From Bacteroidales bacterium (GTDB lineage Bacteria > Bacteroidota > Bacteroidia > Bacteroidales > P3): a stretch of DNA of 64,000 bases. Location of the stretch: the NCBI GenBank assembly GCA_016283175.1, contig JAEEMK010000107.1, forward strand, positions 1 through 64,000, in the 5' to 3' direction. The translations under genes and the position numbers were made by a program. Under the pieces are notes generated by a model, which searched no databases, was not told the DNA's origin, and was given only the letters and a program-made list of their open reading frames with translations. How positions within the stretch are numbered: the stretch's first letter is position 1; every line of letters begins with the position of its first letter. Below are positions 39,255-49,815 of this stretch, in pieces.

Positions 39255-40142
39255 TTAAAATTCATCCAAGCCAGTCAATCCGTAAGGATCAGTTGAGCGA
39301 ACGTTGTTGTCACCCTGTTCATACAGGGCTCGTATCGAATCCTCTATTTGACGCTGCTTCATACGTTCCAATTCTTCCATTGCAACTACAGATTTGTCGC
39401 AGTACCACAATTCAACGTGGCTACCATAGTCAGCCCCTGTTCGACCACTATATTCTGGCAATTGTTTATAGACAATTGCGTGGCTCATATCGGTGATGCC
39501 GTCATAGTGCTCAACGCCGACATTTAGCGAAGCCGAAAGAATGCTACGTCGTGCCTTGGTAGGCGACATACCGACCAAATAAGGAACAATACTTTGGGCT
39601 GAACCGTTGCCACGACCCACAACAAGGTCAACCATAGCTCCTTTCTCAAGACGCCGCCCTTCGTTAACAGTGCGACCCTTGTATTTCTGCTGAAGTACTA
39701 CGTGGTGAGGATCGTCGACAAATTCAAGCCTTCCGCCGTGGAGACCAACATTTTCGAGCTGTGAGATAGCGTGTCGTACCGATAATGAGCGCAAATCAGG
39801 AACAATGGCATTGTCGGGCACAAAAGAGGTGACTGTAAGGTATATTTTGCGTCCTGTTTTTATCATCGCTCCCGAATCGGGATCTTGGCGCAGGATGTAT
39901 CCGCCGCGTTTGCCCTGCTGGTATATGGAATCAATGATGACATATTGCAGCTCTAAACCGTCGTCATCGCTCAAATCGTCGACATAAGAACCGACGACAT
40001 AGGGTGTAGGATATTCCTGTCCCACTCGGCCATAGTGTTTCAAAATAATGAAGACTACAATTATAATGAGCAGTGAAATACCGATAGCTGTCAAGGCGTG
40101 CAGCACCCACGGGTGATTCTTTAAAAAGCTTTCTTTGGACAT
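39255..40142 (-). CDS. PASTA domain-containing membrane protein (no kinase domain)
   Basis: N-terminal TM helix followed by PASTA-like repeats (VPDLRSLSVRHAISQLENVGL; VPYLVGMSPTKARRSILSASLNVG). Confidence 0.85.
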   Translation of the reverse strand: MSKESFLKNHPWVLHALTAIGISLLIIIVVFIILKHYGRVGQEYPTPYVVGSYVDDLSDDDGLELQYVIIDSIYQQGKRGGYILRQDPDSGAMIKTGRKIYLTVTSFVPDNAIVPDLRSLSVRHAISQLENVGLHGGRLEFVDDPHHVVLQQKYKGRTVNEGRRLEKGAMVDLVVGRGNGSAQSIVPYLVGMSPTKARRSILSASLNVGVEHYDGITDMSHAIVYKQLPEYSGRTGADYGSHVELWYCDKSVVAMEELERMKQRQIEDSIRALYEQGDNNVRSTDPYGLTGLDEF

Positions 40143-40217
40143 ATTGGGAGTTGGAGAATTATCGAGGTTAAAAGATATGGTTCAAATGGTTTTATGTTAT
40201 GGTAACGCGAAAACACT

Positions 40218-41549
40218 TTATTTATTGCCCACGACTTCGCCAATAAGTGTTGCCGATGTGCAACGTGTCACCCGCACATTGGCATATTGGCCGGGGTGCA
40301 GGTTGCCTCGTTCAAAGACAATAACCTTATTCTGACTGTTGCGGCCAAAGAGTTGTTGTTCTGAACGGTGCGAGATACCTTCAATTAACACTTCAAACAC
40401 TTTACCGATCTCTTTTTGGTTGTTTTCCAGCGCAATCTCACCCTGTATAGCAATGATTTCTTCTAGACGGCGTGTTTTGACATCGTCGGGCACATCGTCT
40501 TGCATATGCTTTGCTGCGAAAGTATTGGGGCGCATCGAGAATTTGAACATATAGGCGTAGTCGTATCTAACCTTTCGGAACATCTCTAGAGTCGCACGAT
40601 GGTCCTCCTCGGTCTCGGAGCAGAAACCTGCAATAACGTCGGTTGTAATGCTGCAGGTGGGCAGATAGTGACGTATTGCCTCTATGCGGTTCAGGTACCA
40701 TTCCGGCGTATAGCGTCGGTTCATTAGTTTTAGCATCCGTTCGCTGCCCGACTGTACGGGTAGATGTATGCACTTGCAGATATTGTCGTAGCGTGCCATC
40801 ACCTGCAGGAGTTCGTCGCTCAGATCCTTGGGATGCGAAGTGGCAAAGCGAACACGCAGTAGAGGGCTTACTTCGGCAACCATCGTCATTAGTTCAGGGA
40901 ATCCTACTTCGTTATTGTCCGAACGCCAACGATAACTGTTCACATTCTGACCCAGCAAAGTCACTTCGCGATACCCTTTATCGAACAGATTCTTTGCCTC
41001 TGCGACTATTGTCTGTGGATCGCGGCTGCGTTCGCGGCCGCGAGTGTACGGCACTACGCAGTATGCGCAATAGTTCTGGCATCCACGCATAATGCTGATA
41101 TAGGCTGTAATGCCGTTGGTATCGTAGCGAATGGGCTCAATGTCGGCATAGGTCTCAATGTCGCTTAGCATTGTTTCTGCCATTTTTTCATCTTCGGTGA
41201 TGTGTGACAACATTTCAGGCAGTTTGCGATATGCATCGGGGCCGACAATGAATGACACATTTTCTTCCTCTTCCATTAACTGACGCTGCAATCGCTCGGC
41301 CATACATCCAAGAATGCCTATTTTTACCCATTGGCGCTGTTTCTGTAAAGCTTTTAACTCTCGCAAACGTTTGCGTATGCGTTGCTCGGCATTTTCGCGT
41401 ATAGCGCAGGTATTTATAAGGACATAGTCTGCATCGTTGATGTCGCGGCAAATGCTGTAGCCGTCTTTTATTAGAACAGCACCTACAATTTCGCTGTCAG
41501 CAAGGTTCATCTGGCAGCCGTAGGTTTCAATATATACGTTTTTTCTCAA
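40218..41549 (-). CDS. miaB: tRNA-2-methylthio-N6-dimethylallyladenosine synthase
   Basis: YIETYGCQMNLADSEIV, IMRGCQNYCAYCVVPYTRGRERSR, LLGQNVNSYRW, TRAM domain. Confidence 0.94.
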   Translation of the reverse strand: MRKNVYIETYGCQMNLADSEIVGAVLIKDGYSICRDINDADYVLINTCAIRENAEQRIRKRLRELKALQKQRQWVKIGILGCMAERLQRQLMEEEENVSFIVGPDAYRKLPEMLSHITEDEKMAETMLSDIETYADIEPIRYDTNGITAYISIMRGCQNYCAYCVVPYTRGRERSRDPQTIVAEAKNLFDKGYREVTLLGQNVNSYRWRSDNNEVGFPELMTMVAEVSPLLRVRFATSHPKDLSDELLQVMARYDNICKCIHLPVQSGSERMLKLMNRRYTPEWYLNRIEAIRHYLPTCSITTDVIAGFCSETEEDHRATLEMFRKVRYDYAYMFKFSMRPNTFAAKHMQDDVPDDVKTRRLEEIIAIQGEIALENNQKEIGKVFEVLIEGISHRSEQQLFGRNSQNKVIVFERGNLHPGQYANVRVTRCTSATLIGEVVGNK

Positions 41550-41589
41550 TGTTTCTCAAATTATATCGGTTTTCAATCAGGCAATGAAA

Positions 41590-42159
41590 CTATTCGATGC
41601 CTATAAAAGAATCAAGGTTGATGCTTATGCCGCCATAGATAGCATAGCGTGAACCGATGGCATATATTTCAATCCATCGAATCGGCTTGATAAACAGTCC
41701 TGCACCGAAGTTGAAGTGGTGCTTGCGGGTGCCGGAAGTTACATCATAGTCGTGAAAGATGCTTGTAGTGTTTTCGTTGACATCCACATTGACTGTTGTT
41801 GCATCAGTCAAGCCGGCATTGGTCTGGCAATAGCCCACCATAGGCATAATACGAAGCCATTTCAACACAGGAATTTGGTAACCAGCGTTGATATGGAACG
41901 CCACCGAGTCATTGTAGAGTGTATTGGTTACGTGAATGTCGTGTTTGTGGGCAGGGCCACCTTGCAGGAAATCAAGATAAAAGCCCATCACGTTTATGCT
42001 AACACCAGTTCCAAGGTCGTGGTATTCGCTGTTCAATCCAGCCATACCCAGATGAAAACCGACACCATAGCGGTCATAGTTGTTTGAAAAGTCAAACCAT
42101 TGAGCATTGGAACTCAATGCAAAAGTCAAAAGTGTAACAATCAAAAAGAATTTCTTCAT
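41590..42159 (-). CDS. Secreted hypothetical protein, probable outer-membrane beta-barrel
   Basis: Signal peptide MKKFFLIVTLLTFALSSNAQ; beta-rich C-terminus. Confidence 0.55.
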   Translation of the reverse strand: MKKFFLIVTLLTFALSSNAQWFDFSNNYDRYGVGFHLGMAGLNSEYHDLGTGVSINVMGFYLDFLQGGPAHKHDIHVTNTLYNDSVAFHINAGYQIPVLKWLRIMPMVGYCQTNAGLTDATTVNVDVNENTTSIFHDYDVTSGTRKHHFNFGAGLFIKPIRWIEIYAIGSRYAIYGGISINLDSFIGIE

Positions 42160-42423
42160 AGATTCTGGTGTTTTTTTGGTGGGGATATGTGGTTTATGTT
42201 AATGTTTTTCAGATTTTTGGTTGTTTTTTTTCTTATGCTGTATAAAAATGCAAATATACATAAAAAAGCCACAATCGGCAAATTCCTGTTTGCAACACCG
42301 CTGTACTTCAGTTAAAGTGTCATTGAGTAACTTGCCAAAAGTCGTAAACGTGTCGCAAGAAAACCTCGTATGAATCGTCTTAACGTGGTTATAATAGAAG
42401 CTGTAAGAAATGCAGAGACCGTG

Positions 42424-42458
42424 ACAAAAAAAAGCCCTCCGTTGTGAGAGCTTTTTTG
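42424..42458 (-). terminator. Rho-independent terminator downstream of tRNA-Gln
   Basis: Minus strand aaaaaaGCTCTCacaacGgAGGGCtttttttt hairpin plus U tract just 3' of the tRNA. Confidence 0.7.
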
Positions 42459-42459
42459 T

Positions 42460-42529
42460 TGTCCTACCAGGATTCGAACCTAGACAAGCAGAACCAAAAT
42501 CTGATGTGCTACCATTACACCATAGGACA
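42460..42529 (-). tRNA. tRNA-Gln (anticodon TTG)
   Basis: Minus strand TGTCCTATGGTGTAATGGTAGCAC...TCAGA TTTTGGT TCTGC...GGTTCGAATCC...TAGGACA; acceptor TGTCCTA/TAGGACA pairs. Confidence 0.92.
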
Positions 42530-42556
42530 ATCCATAAATTCACTTAAAAACGGCTG

Positions 42557-42564
42557 CAAAAGTA
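42557..42564 (-). promoter_or_regulatory. Putative -7 element TACTTTTG for tRNA-Gln
   Basis: caaaagta on + strand, ~28 bp upstream of the tRNA 5' end. Confidence 0.45.
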
Positions 42565-42652
42565 CTACTTTTTCGCTGTGTGAACAAATTTTTTTTGTTT
42601 GTATCTTTCGATTGATTGTATAACCACTTGAAGACGTTGCGTTTAGGTGGTA

Positions 42653-44518
42653 TTAATTTCCTTTGAAGGGAAGCTTGATAGCAGGCAGTTCAATGGTGCG
42701 GAACGAGGAGAAAAGTCCTGATTTCGTGTCGTCCTGCTTGCCGAAAATGTCGACGATAACGTCTTTGTATTTGTCTTGCAGCAGGTTGCGGCGCAGTTTG
42801 AGTGTGGGAGAAAGCAGACCGTTGGTGGTGGTCCACTCTTCGCTGACCAGTCGGAACTTTTTGATCTGCTCGTGCGGTGCGAACTCTTTGTTGTATATGT
42901 CGATGATTTCCTGCATTTTTTTGTTTACTTCAGGCAGGTTGATGAGCTGTGTGTTGTCGCGGTAGTGCAGATGATGTTTCAATGCCCAATAGTGCAGGGT
43001 GTTGAAGTTGGGCGATATGATTGCCGCGGCTATCTTCTGGTGTTCGCCAATGACCATCACTTGATCAATGTATTCTGACTCACGAAGTTTGTTTTCAATA
43101 ACTTGTGGTGCTACGTATTTGCCTGCCGACAGTTTGAAGATGTCTTTTTTACGGTCGGTGATTTTGAGGTATCGGTTGGCGACAATCTTGCCTATGTCAC
43201 CGGTATGGAACCATCCTTCTTCGTCTATGACCTGTTTGGTGTAGTCTGGATCTTTGTAGTAGCCCATCATAACGTGCGGTCCGCGCGTGAGAATTTCGCC
43301 GTCTTCGGCGATTTTGAGTTCAGTACCACTGAGCTGTGGACCTACTGTGCCGAAGCGTACGTAGCCGTCAACGGGGTTGTTTACAGCGATGACAGGAGAT
43401 GTTTCACTGAGCCCATAGCCCTCATAGATATTCATTCCTGCAGCGCTGAACAGACGTACAAGACGTTCTGGTATGCTACTGCCGCCGCTAATGATGATCA
43501 TCCGTTTGCCGCCGAATTTCTCGCGCCAGTGGCGGTAGACCATACGGTCATAGAAACGGTGCATCAGCTGATACCAGATTGAAACTTTCTTGATGATTCC
43601 GTTGTCAAAGCGCATACCGTGCCTGAAAGCGCGGAAGTATATGTATTTCTTGATGGCAGGAAAGTCTTTCCCGGCAGCATACAGCTTGTCGTAAAACATT
43701 TCAAGAACGCGTGGTACGGCACAGAACCCGCCGCAGCCTATCTCCAGCATATCTCTCTGTAGGGTTCCCATACTTTCAGCGTAATAGATGCTACATCCAA
43801 GATATTGGAAATGGTAGTTCATTGAACGCTCAAAGACGTGATTGAGCGGCAGGAACGAGAGCACACGGTATTCGGGTGTCATTGGGTTGACTTTGCTGTG
43901 TGCCAAAAAGTTACTGCAAATATTGCGATGCGACAGCATCACGCCTTTGGGATCGCCTGTTGTGCCGCTGGTATAAATCAGCGTCAGCCAGTCGTCGGGT
44001 TTGGCTTGCTCTTTGCGTTTTTCAAGTTCGGCAAGGTGTTTCTCACGACTGGCGATACCCATCTTGAGTATTTCCAGTGTGCGAGGATAGCCTTCAATGG
44101 CAGCCAGAGTGTAGATGTCTGGAGGTGTTTCCAACTGTTGCACTGCAGGCAGTATGCGACGTAGCAGCAGGTTGCTGCTCACCAGAAGCAGTTTTGCACC
44201 GCTGTGTTTGAAAATGTGAACATAGTTCTCGACCGACAGGGTGGGGTAGACTGGTACGTGAATGGCGCCGGTTAAAGCCAAAGCCATATCAATAAAGTTC
44301 CACTCGGGGCAGTTGTTCGAAATTGTAATGACTCTGTCTCCAGGCTGTATGCCGAGTTCCATTAGGCCGTAGGCCATAAAGTGAGCGTATTTGTAATAGT
44401 CGTGCGAACTGTAGCGCACCCATTCTCCGTTGACTTTCCCGGCAAGGATGTCGTCCTTGGGATGGTTGACGACAAGGTGGTCCAGCAGATCGAATAATCG
44501 TGTTATTTCTATTTCCAT
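42653..44518 (-). CDS. AMP-dependent synthetase / long-chain fatty-acid-CoA ligase
   Basis: LIYTSGTTGDPKGVMLSHRN, YEGYGLSETSPVIAVNNP, GWFHTGDIGKI, ITDRKKDIFKLSAGKYVAPQVIE. Confidence 0.93.
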   Translation of the reverse strand: MEIEITRLFDLLDHLVVNHPKDDILAGKVNGEWVRYSSHDYYKYAHFMAYGLMELGIQPGDRVITISNNCPEWNFIDMALALTGAIHVPVYPTLSVENYVHIFKHSGAKLLLVSSNLLLRRILPAVQQLETPPDIYTLAAIEGYPRTLEILKMGIASREKHLAELEKRKEQAKPDDWLTLIYTSGTTGDPKGVMLSHRNICSNFLAHSKVNPMTPEYRVLSFLPLNHVFERSMNYHFQYLGCSIYYAESMGTLQRDMLEIGCGGFCAVPRVLEMFYDKLYAAGKDFPAIKKYIYFRAFRHGMRFDNGIIKKVSIWYQLMHRFYDRMVYRHWREKFGGKRMIIISGGSSIPERLVRLFSAAGMNIYEGYGLSETSPVIAVNNPVDGYVRFGTVGPQLSGTELKIAEDGEILTRGPHVMMGYYKDPDYTKQVIDEEGWFHTGDIGKIVANRYLKITDRKKDIFKLSAGKYVAPQVIENKLRESEYIDQVMVIGEHQKIAAAIISPNFNTLHYWALKHHLHYRDNTQLINLPEVNKKMQEIIDIYNKEFAPHEQIKKFRLVSEEWTTTNGLLSPTLKLRRNLLQDKYKDVIVDIFGKQDDTKSGLFSSFRTIELPAIKLPFKGN

Positions 44519-44604
44519 ATTGTATGCTTACTATGTTTCTAACATATTGGTATTTATGTGCTTTATGTGGAAATACATACCAACAACACATATTTGCCAA
44601 TATG

Positions 44605-44612
44605 CAAAGATA
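44605..44612 (-). promoter_or_regulatory. Putative -7 element TATCTTTG upstream of the acyl-CoA ligase
   Basis: caaagata on + strand, ~87 bp upstream of the minus-strand start. Confidence 0.5.
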
Positions 44613-44665
44613 CTAAAAAATATTAAAATGTATAATTTTAACATTTCTGTCCTCAACGGCGGATA

Positions 44666-47600
44666 TTATGCGTTGATAAGTATGTCGAGTTTTTCTATGG
44701 CGTTGTGGATGTTTTCTACGTTGTCGCAGACGAGTGAAAGCCTGTCGACTGTCTCGCGCAGATGTACGCTGCGAGGATGGTCTTGGGCGTATTTTATGAG
44801 TCTGGTGAAGTTTTCCGACTTATAGAAGGGATTGTCTTGGTTTGTTGAAAAATAGCAGACCATTTTTTCTTGTTTGAGTACCAGTTTTTCTATGCCGAAC
44901 TCCTTTGCCTTGCGACGCAGGGTGATGGTTTTTACAAGTTCCTGTGTGGCAGGCGGTATGGGCCCGAAGCGGTCTATGAGCCGTTCGCGGTAACGGTCCA
45001 AATCGGCGTCGGCGCTGAGGTCGTTGAGCTCTTTGTATAGCTGCAGTCGCTCGCTGATGTTCGAGACGTAGTCGTCGGGTATTAGCACTTCAAGGTCTGT
45101 CTCAATAACGCATTCCTTGACGAAAGGCTGATTGGCATTTGCTGATTGCTGGCTGTTGTTGCCATAGAAAAGGTCGTGAAAATCGGTCTCTTTAAGCTCC
45201 TCGATGGCTTCATTGAGGATTTTGTGGTACATATCGTAGCCTATCTCACTGATGAATCCGCTTTGTTCGGCACCGAGTATGTTGCCGGCTCCGCGAATGT
45301 CGAGGTCGCGCATAGCTATGTTGAAACCACTGCCGACAGCGGCAAATTCTTCGATGGCACGCAAGCGTTTCTGTGCCTCGTCGGTGAGTATGCTGAACGA
45401 GGGTATGAGCATATAGCAGAAGGCTTTGCGATTGCTGCGTCCCACGCGTCCGCGCATCTGATGGAGGTCGCTGAGGCCGAACTGCTGTGCATTATTGATA
45501 ATCATTGTGTTTGCGTTTGGTATGTCGAGCCCGTTTTCGATGATGGCAGTTGATACCAGGATGTCGATTTCGCCTTCTATGAAGCGCATCATTGTTTCTT
45601 CCACCTGTTTCCCATCCATTTGACCGTGGGCTATTGCTACACGTGCATCGGGAACCAGGCGGCTGACAAGGCCAGCCATTTCGGGCAGGTTTTCGACACG
45701 GTTGCTGATGAAGAAGACCTGTCCGTCGCGCGACAGTTCAAAACTTATTGCATCACGAATTAGTTCTTCGCTAAATGGTGACAGTTCGGTTTGTATAGGT
45801 TGACGGTTGGGTGGTGGGGTTTGAATTACACTCAGGTCGCGTGCTCCCATCAGTGAGAATTGGAGTGTGCGTGGAATTGGCGTTGCGGTGAGGGTCAGAA
45901 CGTCAACATTGGTGCGTGCCTGTTTCAGTTTTTCTTTGACACTGACACCGAATTTCTGTTCTTCGTCGATGATGAGCAGTCCAAGGTCTTTGAATTTCAG
46001 TTTACTGTTGGTAATGGCGTGTGTACCTATGATAATATCCAGTTTGCCGTTCTCGAGGTCGCGGACAATCTGATTTTTTTCTTTTGTAGTGCGGAATCGG
46101 TTTAGGTAGTCGATGTTCACAGGCAACCCTTTCAGTCGTTCTGTGAAAGTGTTATAATGTTGGAACGCAAGGATTGTCGACGGAACGAGTATGGCTACCT
46201 GTTTCGAGTCGCATACGGCTTTAAAGGCGGCGCGAATGGCCACTTCGGTCTTGCCGAAACCAACGTCGCCACACACCAGTCGGTCCATCGGTGCTGCGGA
46301 TTCCATATCGTTCTTTACATCGAGTGTGGCTTTGAGCTGGTCGGGTGTGTCTTCATACATAAACGAAGCCTCGAGCTCGTTCTGCAGGTAACTGTCGGCG
46401 CTGAAGGCAAAGCCTTTTGTGGCTTTTCGTTTGGCATAGAGCTGTATCAGGTCTTTGGCAATGTCCTTTACCTGTTTTTTAGTCTTTTGTTTCAGTACCT
46501 GCCAGGTGTTGCTGCCAAGCCTGTTCAAAGTTGGGGCGACGCCTTCCTTGCCTACGTAGCGGCTTATCTTGTGAAGTCCGTGGATGCTTATGTACAGTGT
46601 GTCATTGTTCTTGTAAACCAACCGTATGACTTCTTGCTGTTTGCCTCCCGTCTCTATTTTTTCGAGGCCGGCGAAACGCCCAACACCGTAGTCAATATGT
46701 GTTACAAAGTCGCCAGGCTTGAGCTCAAACAGCTCTTTCAGTGTCAGAGCTTCCCGGTTCTGGCTCATATCGTGGACGGTGTATTTGTGGTAGCGTTCAA
46801 ATATCTCGTGGTCGGTGTAGCATAGTAGGTGTTCGTCGTGGTCTATGAAACCCCTGCGCAGTGAATAGTCGAGGTAGGTTATGCCTGCGGCTATTTCTTC
46901 CATCTGGCTTTCGATGAATATCTTGTCGAGACGCTTGTGCTGTTGTTCGCTGCTGACGCTGATGTACATTTGGAAACCACGTTCGTTATAGGTCGACAGC
47001 GATTGTTTCAGCAACTCGAATTGTTTATTGAATGTAGGTTGTGGTTCGCTATGTGCCTCTATATTGACGGCGTTGTTGAAGAAAAACGAGTTGCCGCTTT
47101 CTATGATCTTGCATCGCAACAGTGCTTTTAGGAACTCGTTGGCGGAAGAATAAAGATCTTCCGGTTTGGCATTTTGAAGTCTTACGATACCCTGTTCTTT
47201 TTCGGCGGCAATCTTCTTGTGTTCGTTAACAGCTGAGGCATAGCATTTTTCTATTGTCTCGCTGACGTACATCAGTCCGTAGGCCCACACTATGTCTTCG
47301 CTGCCGAAGTACTGCAGAATGTTTACCTTTTCGTCGATTGAAACACTTCCGTTGTGCTGACTCTCGAGGTCGGGAATGATGGTTATTTGGTCGTAGTGGC
47401 GTATTGACAGTTGTGTGACGGGGTCAAAGCTGCGCAGCGAGTCGACACAGTCATCGAAGAACTCTATGCGGAACGGGTTTTCGTTGGCAAAGGAGAAAAC
47501 GTCTATTATGCCGCCACGCACTGCGTATTGCCCGGGCTGGACAACGAAGTCTACTCGTTCGAAAGCATATTCCTGCAGTACGTCGATGACAAAGTCCATA

Positions 47601-48079
47601 TCTAGTTTGCCACCTTTGAAAATCTGCAAGGTGTTTTTTGTCAATGTCTTCGACGAAATGACTTTCTCTGCCAAAGCTTCAGGATAGCTTACCATAACCA
47701 TACGGCGGCCGGCATTGAGTTGCTTGACGACTTCTGAACGCATAAGCACGTTGGCGTTGTCGGTCTCTTCGGTCTGGTAGGGGCGTCGGTAGGTGGTGGG
47801 GAACAGCATTACCGCACAGCCATTGTTGTCGTTGTCGTCTGAATTGTTTCTGGTACATAGCAGCGTCTCGAGATCGTTCTGCAGATAGTAGGCATCCTCT
47901 TTCGAACCGACTATGAAAACCAGATTGCTTTGCGGCAGGCATTGCGCCAGCGTTGCACCTACAACGGGTGGCAGACTTCCCGTCAGGCCGTTTACGTGTA
48001 TGCGAGCCTGGTTGGGAATCAGTTTTGCGCATAGTTCTGCGGTTAGTTTAGATTTTTTGTATATCTCTGTCAACAACAT
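44666..48079 (-). CDS. mfd: Transcription-repair coupling factor Mfd
   Basis: 1137 aa; GDFVTHIDYGVGRFAGLEKI, RLVCGDVGFGKTEVAIRAAFKAV, IDEEQKFGV, LTLTATPIPRTLQFSLMGARDLSVI, QMRGRVGRSNRKAFCY. Confidence 0.96.
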   Translation of the reverse strand: MLLTEIYKKSKLTAELCAKLIPNQARIHVNGLTGSLPPVVGATLAQCLPQSNLVFIVGSKEDAYYLQNDLETLLCTRNNSDDNDNNGCAVMLFPTTYRRPYQTEETDNANVLMRSEVVKQLNAGRRMVMVSYPEALAEKVISSKTLTKNTLQIFKGGKLDMDFVIDVLQEYAFERVDFVVQPGQYAVRGGIIDVFSFANENPFRIEFFDDCVDSLRSFDPVTQLSIRHYDQITIIPDLESQHNGSVSIDEKVNILQYFGSEDIVWAYGLMYVSETIEKCYASAVNEHKKIAAEKEQGIVRLQNAKPEDLYSSANEFLKALLRCKIIESGNSFFFNNAVNIEAHSEPQPTFNKQFELLKQSLSTYNERGFQMYISVSSEQQHKRLDKIFIESQMEEIAAGITYLDYSLRRGFIDHDEHLLCYTDHEIFERYHKYTVHDMSQNREALTLKELFELKPGDFVTHIDYGVGRFAGLEKIETGGKQQEVIRLVYKNNDTLYISIHGLHKISRYVGKEGVAPTLNRLGSNTWQVLKQKTKKQVKDIAKDLIQLYAKRKATKGFAFSADSYLQNELEASFMYEDTPDQLKATLDVKNDMESAAPMDRLVCGDVGFGKTEVAIRAAFKAVCDSKQVAILVPSTILAFQHYNTFTERLKGLPVNIDYLNRFRTTKEKNQIVRDLENGKLDIIIGTHAITNSKLKFKDLGLLIIDEEQKFGVSVKEKLKQARTNVDVLTLTATPIPRTLQFSLMGARDLSVIQTPPPNRQPIQTELSPFSEELIRDAISFELSRDGQVFFISNRVENLPEMAGLVSRLVPDARVAIAHGQMDGKQVEETMMRFIEGEIDILVSTAIIENGLDIPNANTMIINNAQQFGLSDLHQMRGRVGRSNRKAFCYMLIPSFSILTDEAQKRLRAIEEFAAVGSGFNIAMRDLDIRGAGNILGAEQSGFISEIGYDMYHKILNEAIEELKETDFHDLFYGNNSQQSANANQPFVKECVIETDLEVLIPDDYVSNISERLQLYKELNDLSADADLDRYRERLIDRFGPIPPATQELVKTITLRRKAKEFGIEKLVLKQEKMVCYFSTNQDNPFYKSENFTRLIKYAQDHPRSVHLRETVDRLSLVCDNVENIHNAIEKLDILINA

Positions 48080-48103
48080 TTATTCTTCTATCTTTTTCGG
48101 TAT

Positions 48104-48111
48104 CAAAGATA
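48104..48111 (-). promoter_or_regulatory. Putative -7 element TATCTTTG upstream of mfd
   Basis: caaagata on + strand 25 bp upstream of the mfd start. Confidence 0.5.
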
Positions 48112-48264
48112 TAAACTTTTTGTCGTATACTGCTACAAAAATCCAAATATACGAAAAAAAATAAAACTGCGTTATACATAAGTCTACAATAGCCATTAAA
48201 ACCCATAACACCTCATACTTTAAACCATTAACCCCTTATACTTTAAACCTCAAAATTCTCTCCA

Positions 48265-49815
48265 ATGGACCAGATACGCATTTTATGGGCCGACGATGAA
48301 ATCGATCTCCTCAAGCCCCATATCCTCTTTCTTGAAGACAAAGGATACAAAGTCATCCCTGTTACATCGGGTTCTGAAGCCCTCGACGAACTAGCCGACG
48401 GCAACATTGACCTGGTTTTTCTCGACGAAAATATGCCTGGCATCAGTGGACTTGACACTCTTTCGGAAATAAAACGACACTATCCTCAGTTGCCAGTGAT
48501 AATGATTACTAAAAGTGAAGAGGAACACATTATGAACGAGGCTCTTGGCGGTAAGATATCGGACTATCTTATCAAGCCGGTCAATCCCAACCAGATCTTG
48601 CTTTCGGTAAAAAAACACACCGAGGCACGTCGCCTGGTCAGCGAGAAATCCACTTTTTCCTATCAGCAGCAGTTTCGCAACATTAGTATGCAGCTTTCTG
48701 ACCGTCTCGATGCTGAGGAATGGATCGAATTATACAAGAAACTTGTTTACTGGGACCTTGAACTGGCCAACACTGAAGACGAAAACATCCACGAAATATT
48801 CCGTTCGCAGAAGGGCGAAGCCGACCAGCTTTTCTGTCGCTTCTATGAACGTAATTACATAGATTGGCTCAATGGTAACTCGGAAAAACCTATGATGTCG
48901 CCAACCGTTGTGCGCGACCGCCTATTCCCATTGTTGCAGGATGACAGGCCTACCTTTATGATTGTCATCGATAATTTCCGCTACGACCAGTGGAAGTACA
49001 TCCAACCCATAGTCGAGCAGTATCTGCGTGTGGAACGCGACGACATCTATTACAGTATCATTCCTACAACTACGCAGTTCGCCCGCAACAGTATGTTTTC
49101 AGGACTTATGCCTGCGGAAATCGAAAGCAAATATCCAAAATATTGGGTCAACGAAGATGAAGAAGGCTTCAAGAACCAGTTTGAGTCGGAACTTATGGCT
49201 GAGAACCTCAAGCGGCACGGATTCAATATTAAGCAGAGTTACAACAAGATTCTAAATGCTCAATATGGTCGCAAACTTGTCGACAGTCTGCCTAACCTGA
49301 TGCAGAACAAGCTTAACATCATTATTTACAACTTCATAGATATGCTTTCGCACGCCCGCACCGACAGTAACATTGTCCGCGAGTTGGCCAGCGACGAGCG
49401 CGCCTACCGCTCGGTGACACGCTCTTGGGTCGAGCATTCTCCGTTGTTAGAGGTCATAAAATTCCTTTCCGAACAAGATGTCAATGTCGTCATCACAACC
49501 GACCACGGGTCGGTACGCATCGACAATCCTGTGCGTGTAAAGGGCGATCGCGATATCTCTGTCAACCTGCGCTACAAGCAGGGACGCTTGCTCGACTACA
49601 ACCCCAAGCAGGTGTTTGAGGTTAAGGAACCGCGCAAAATCTTCCTCCCAAAACGCTACATAACGTCACCCTACATATTTGCTCGCAGTGGTGACTTTTT
49701 TGCCTATCCCAACAATTACAACCAGTATGTGCAGTACTATATGAACACCTTCCAGCACGGCGGCATATCTATGGAGGAAATACTCATCCCCTTCATCACA
49801 TTGCGCAGCAAGTAA
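48265..49815 (+). CDS. porX: PorX-type response regulator with PglZ/alkaline-phosphatase-like effector domain
   Basis: Receiver ILWADDEIDLLKPHILFLEDKGY...VFLDENMPGISGLDTL...MITKSEEE...DYLIKPVNPNQIL; C-terminal FMIVIDNFRYDQWKYIQP, NIIIYNFIDMLSHART, VVITTDHGSVRIDNP. Confidence 0.93.
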   Translation: MDQIRILWADDEIDLLKPHILFLEDKGYKVIPVTSGSEALDELADGNIDLVFLDENMPGISGLDTLSEIKRHYPQLPVIMITKSEEEHIMNEALGGKISDYLIKPVNPNQILLSVKKHTEARRLVSEKSTFSYQQQFRNISMQLSDRLDAEEWIELYKKLVYWDLELANTEDENIHEIFRSQKGEADQLFCRFYERNYIDWLNGNSEKPMMSPTVVRDRLFPLLQDDRPTFMIVIDNFRYDQWKYIQPIVEQYLRVERDDIYYSIIPTTTQFARNSMFSGLMPAEIESKYPKYWVNEDEEGFKNQFESELMAENLKRHGFNIKQSYNKILNAQYGRKLVDSLPNLMQNKLNIIIYNFIDMLSHARTDSNIVRELASDERAYRSVTRSWVEHSPLLEVIKFLSEQDVNVVITTDHGSVRIDNPVRVKGDRDISVNLRYKQGRLLDYNPKQVFEVKEPRKIFLPKRYITSPYIFARSGDFFAYPNNYNQYVQYYMNTFQHGGISMEEILIPFITLRSK

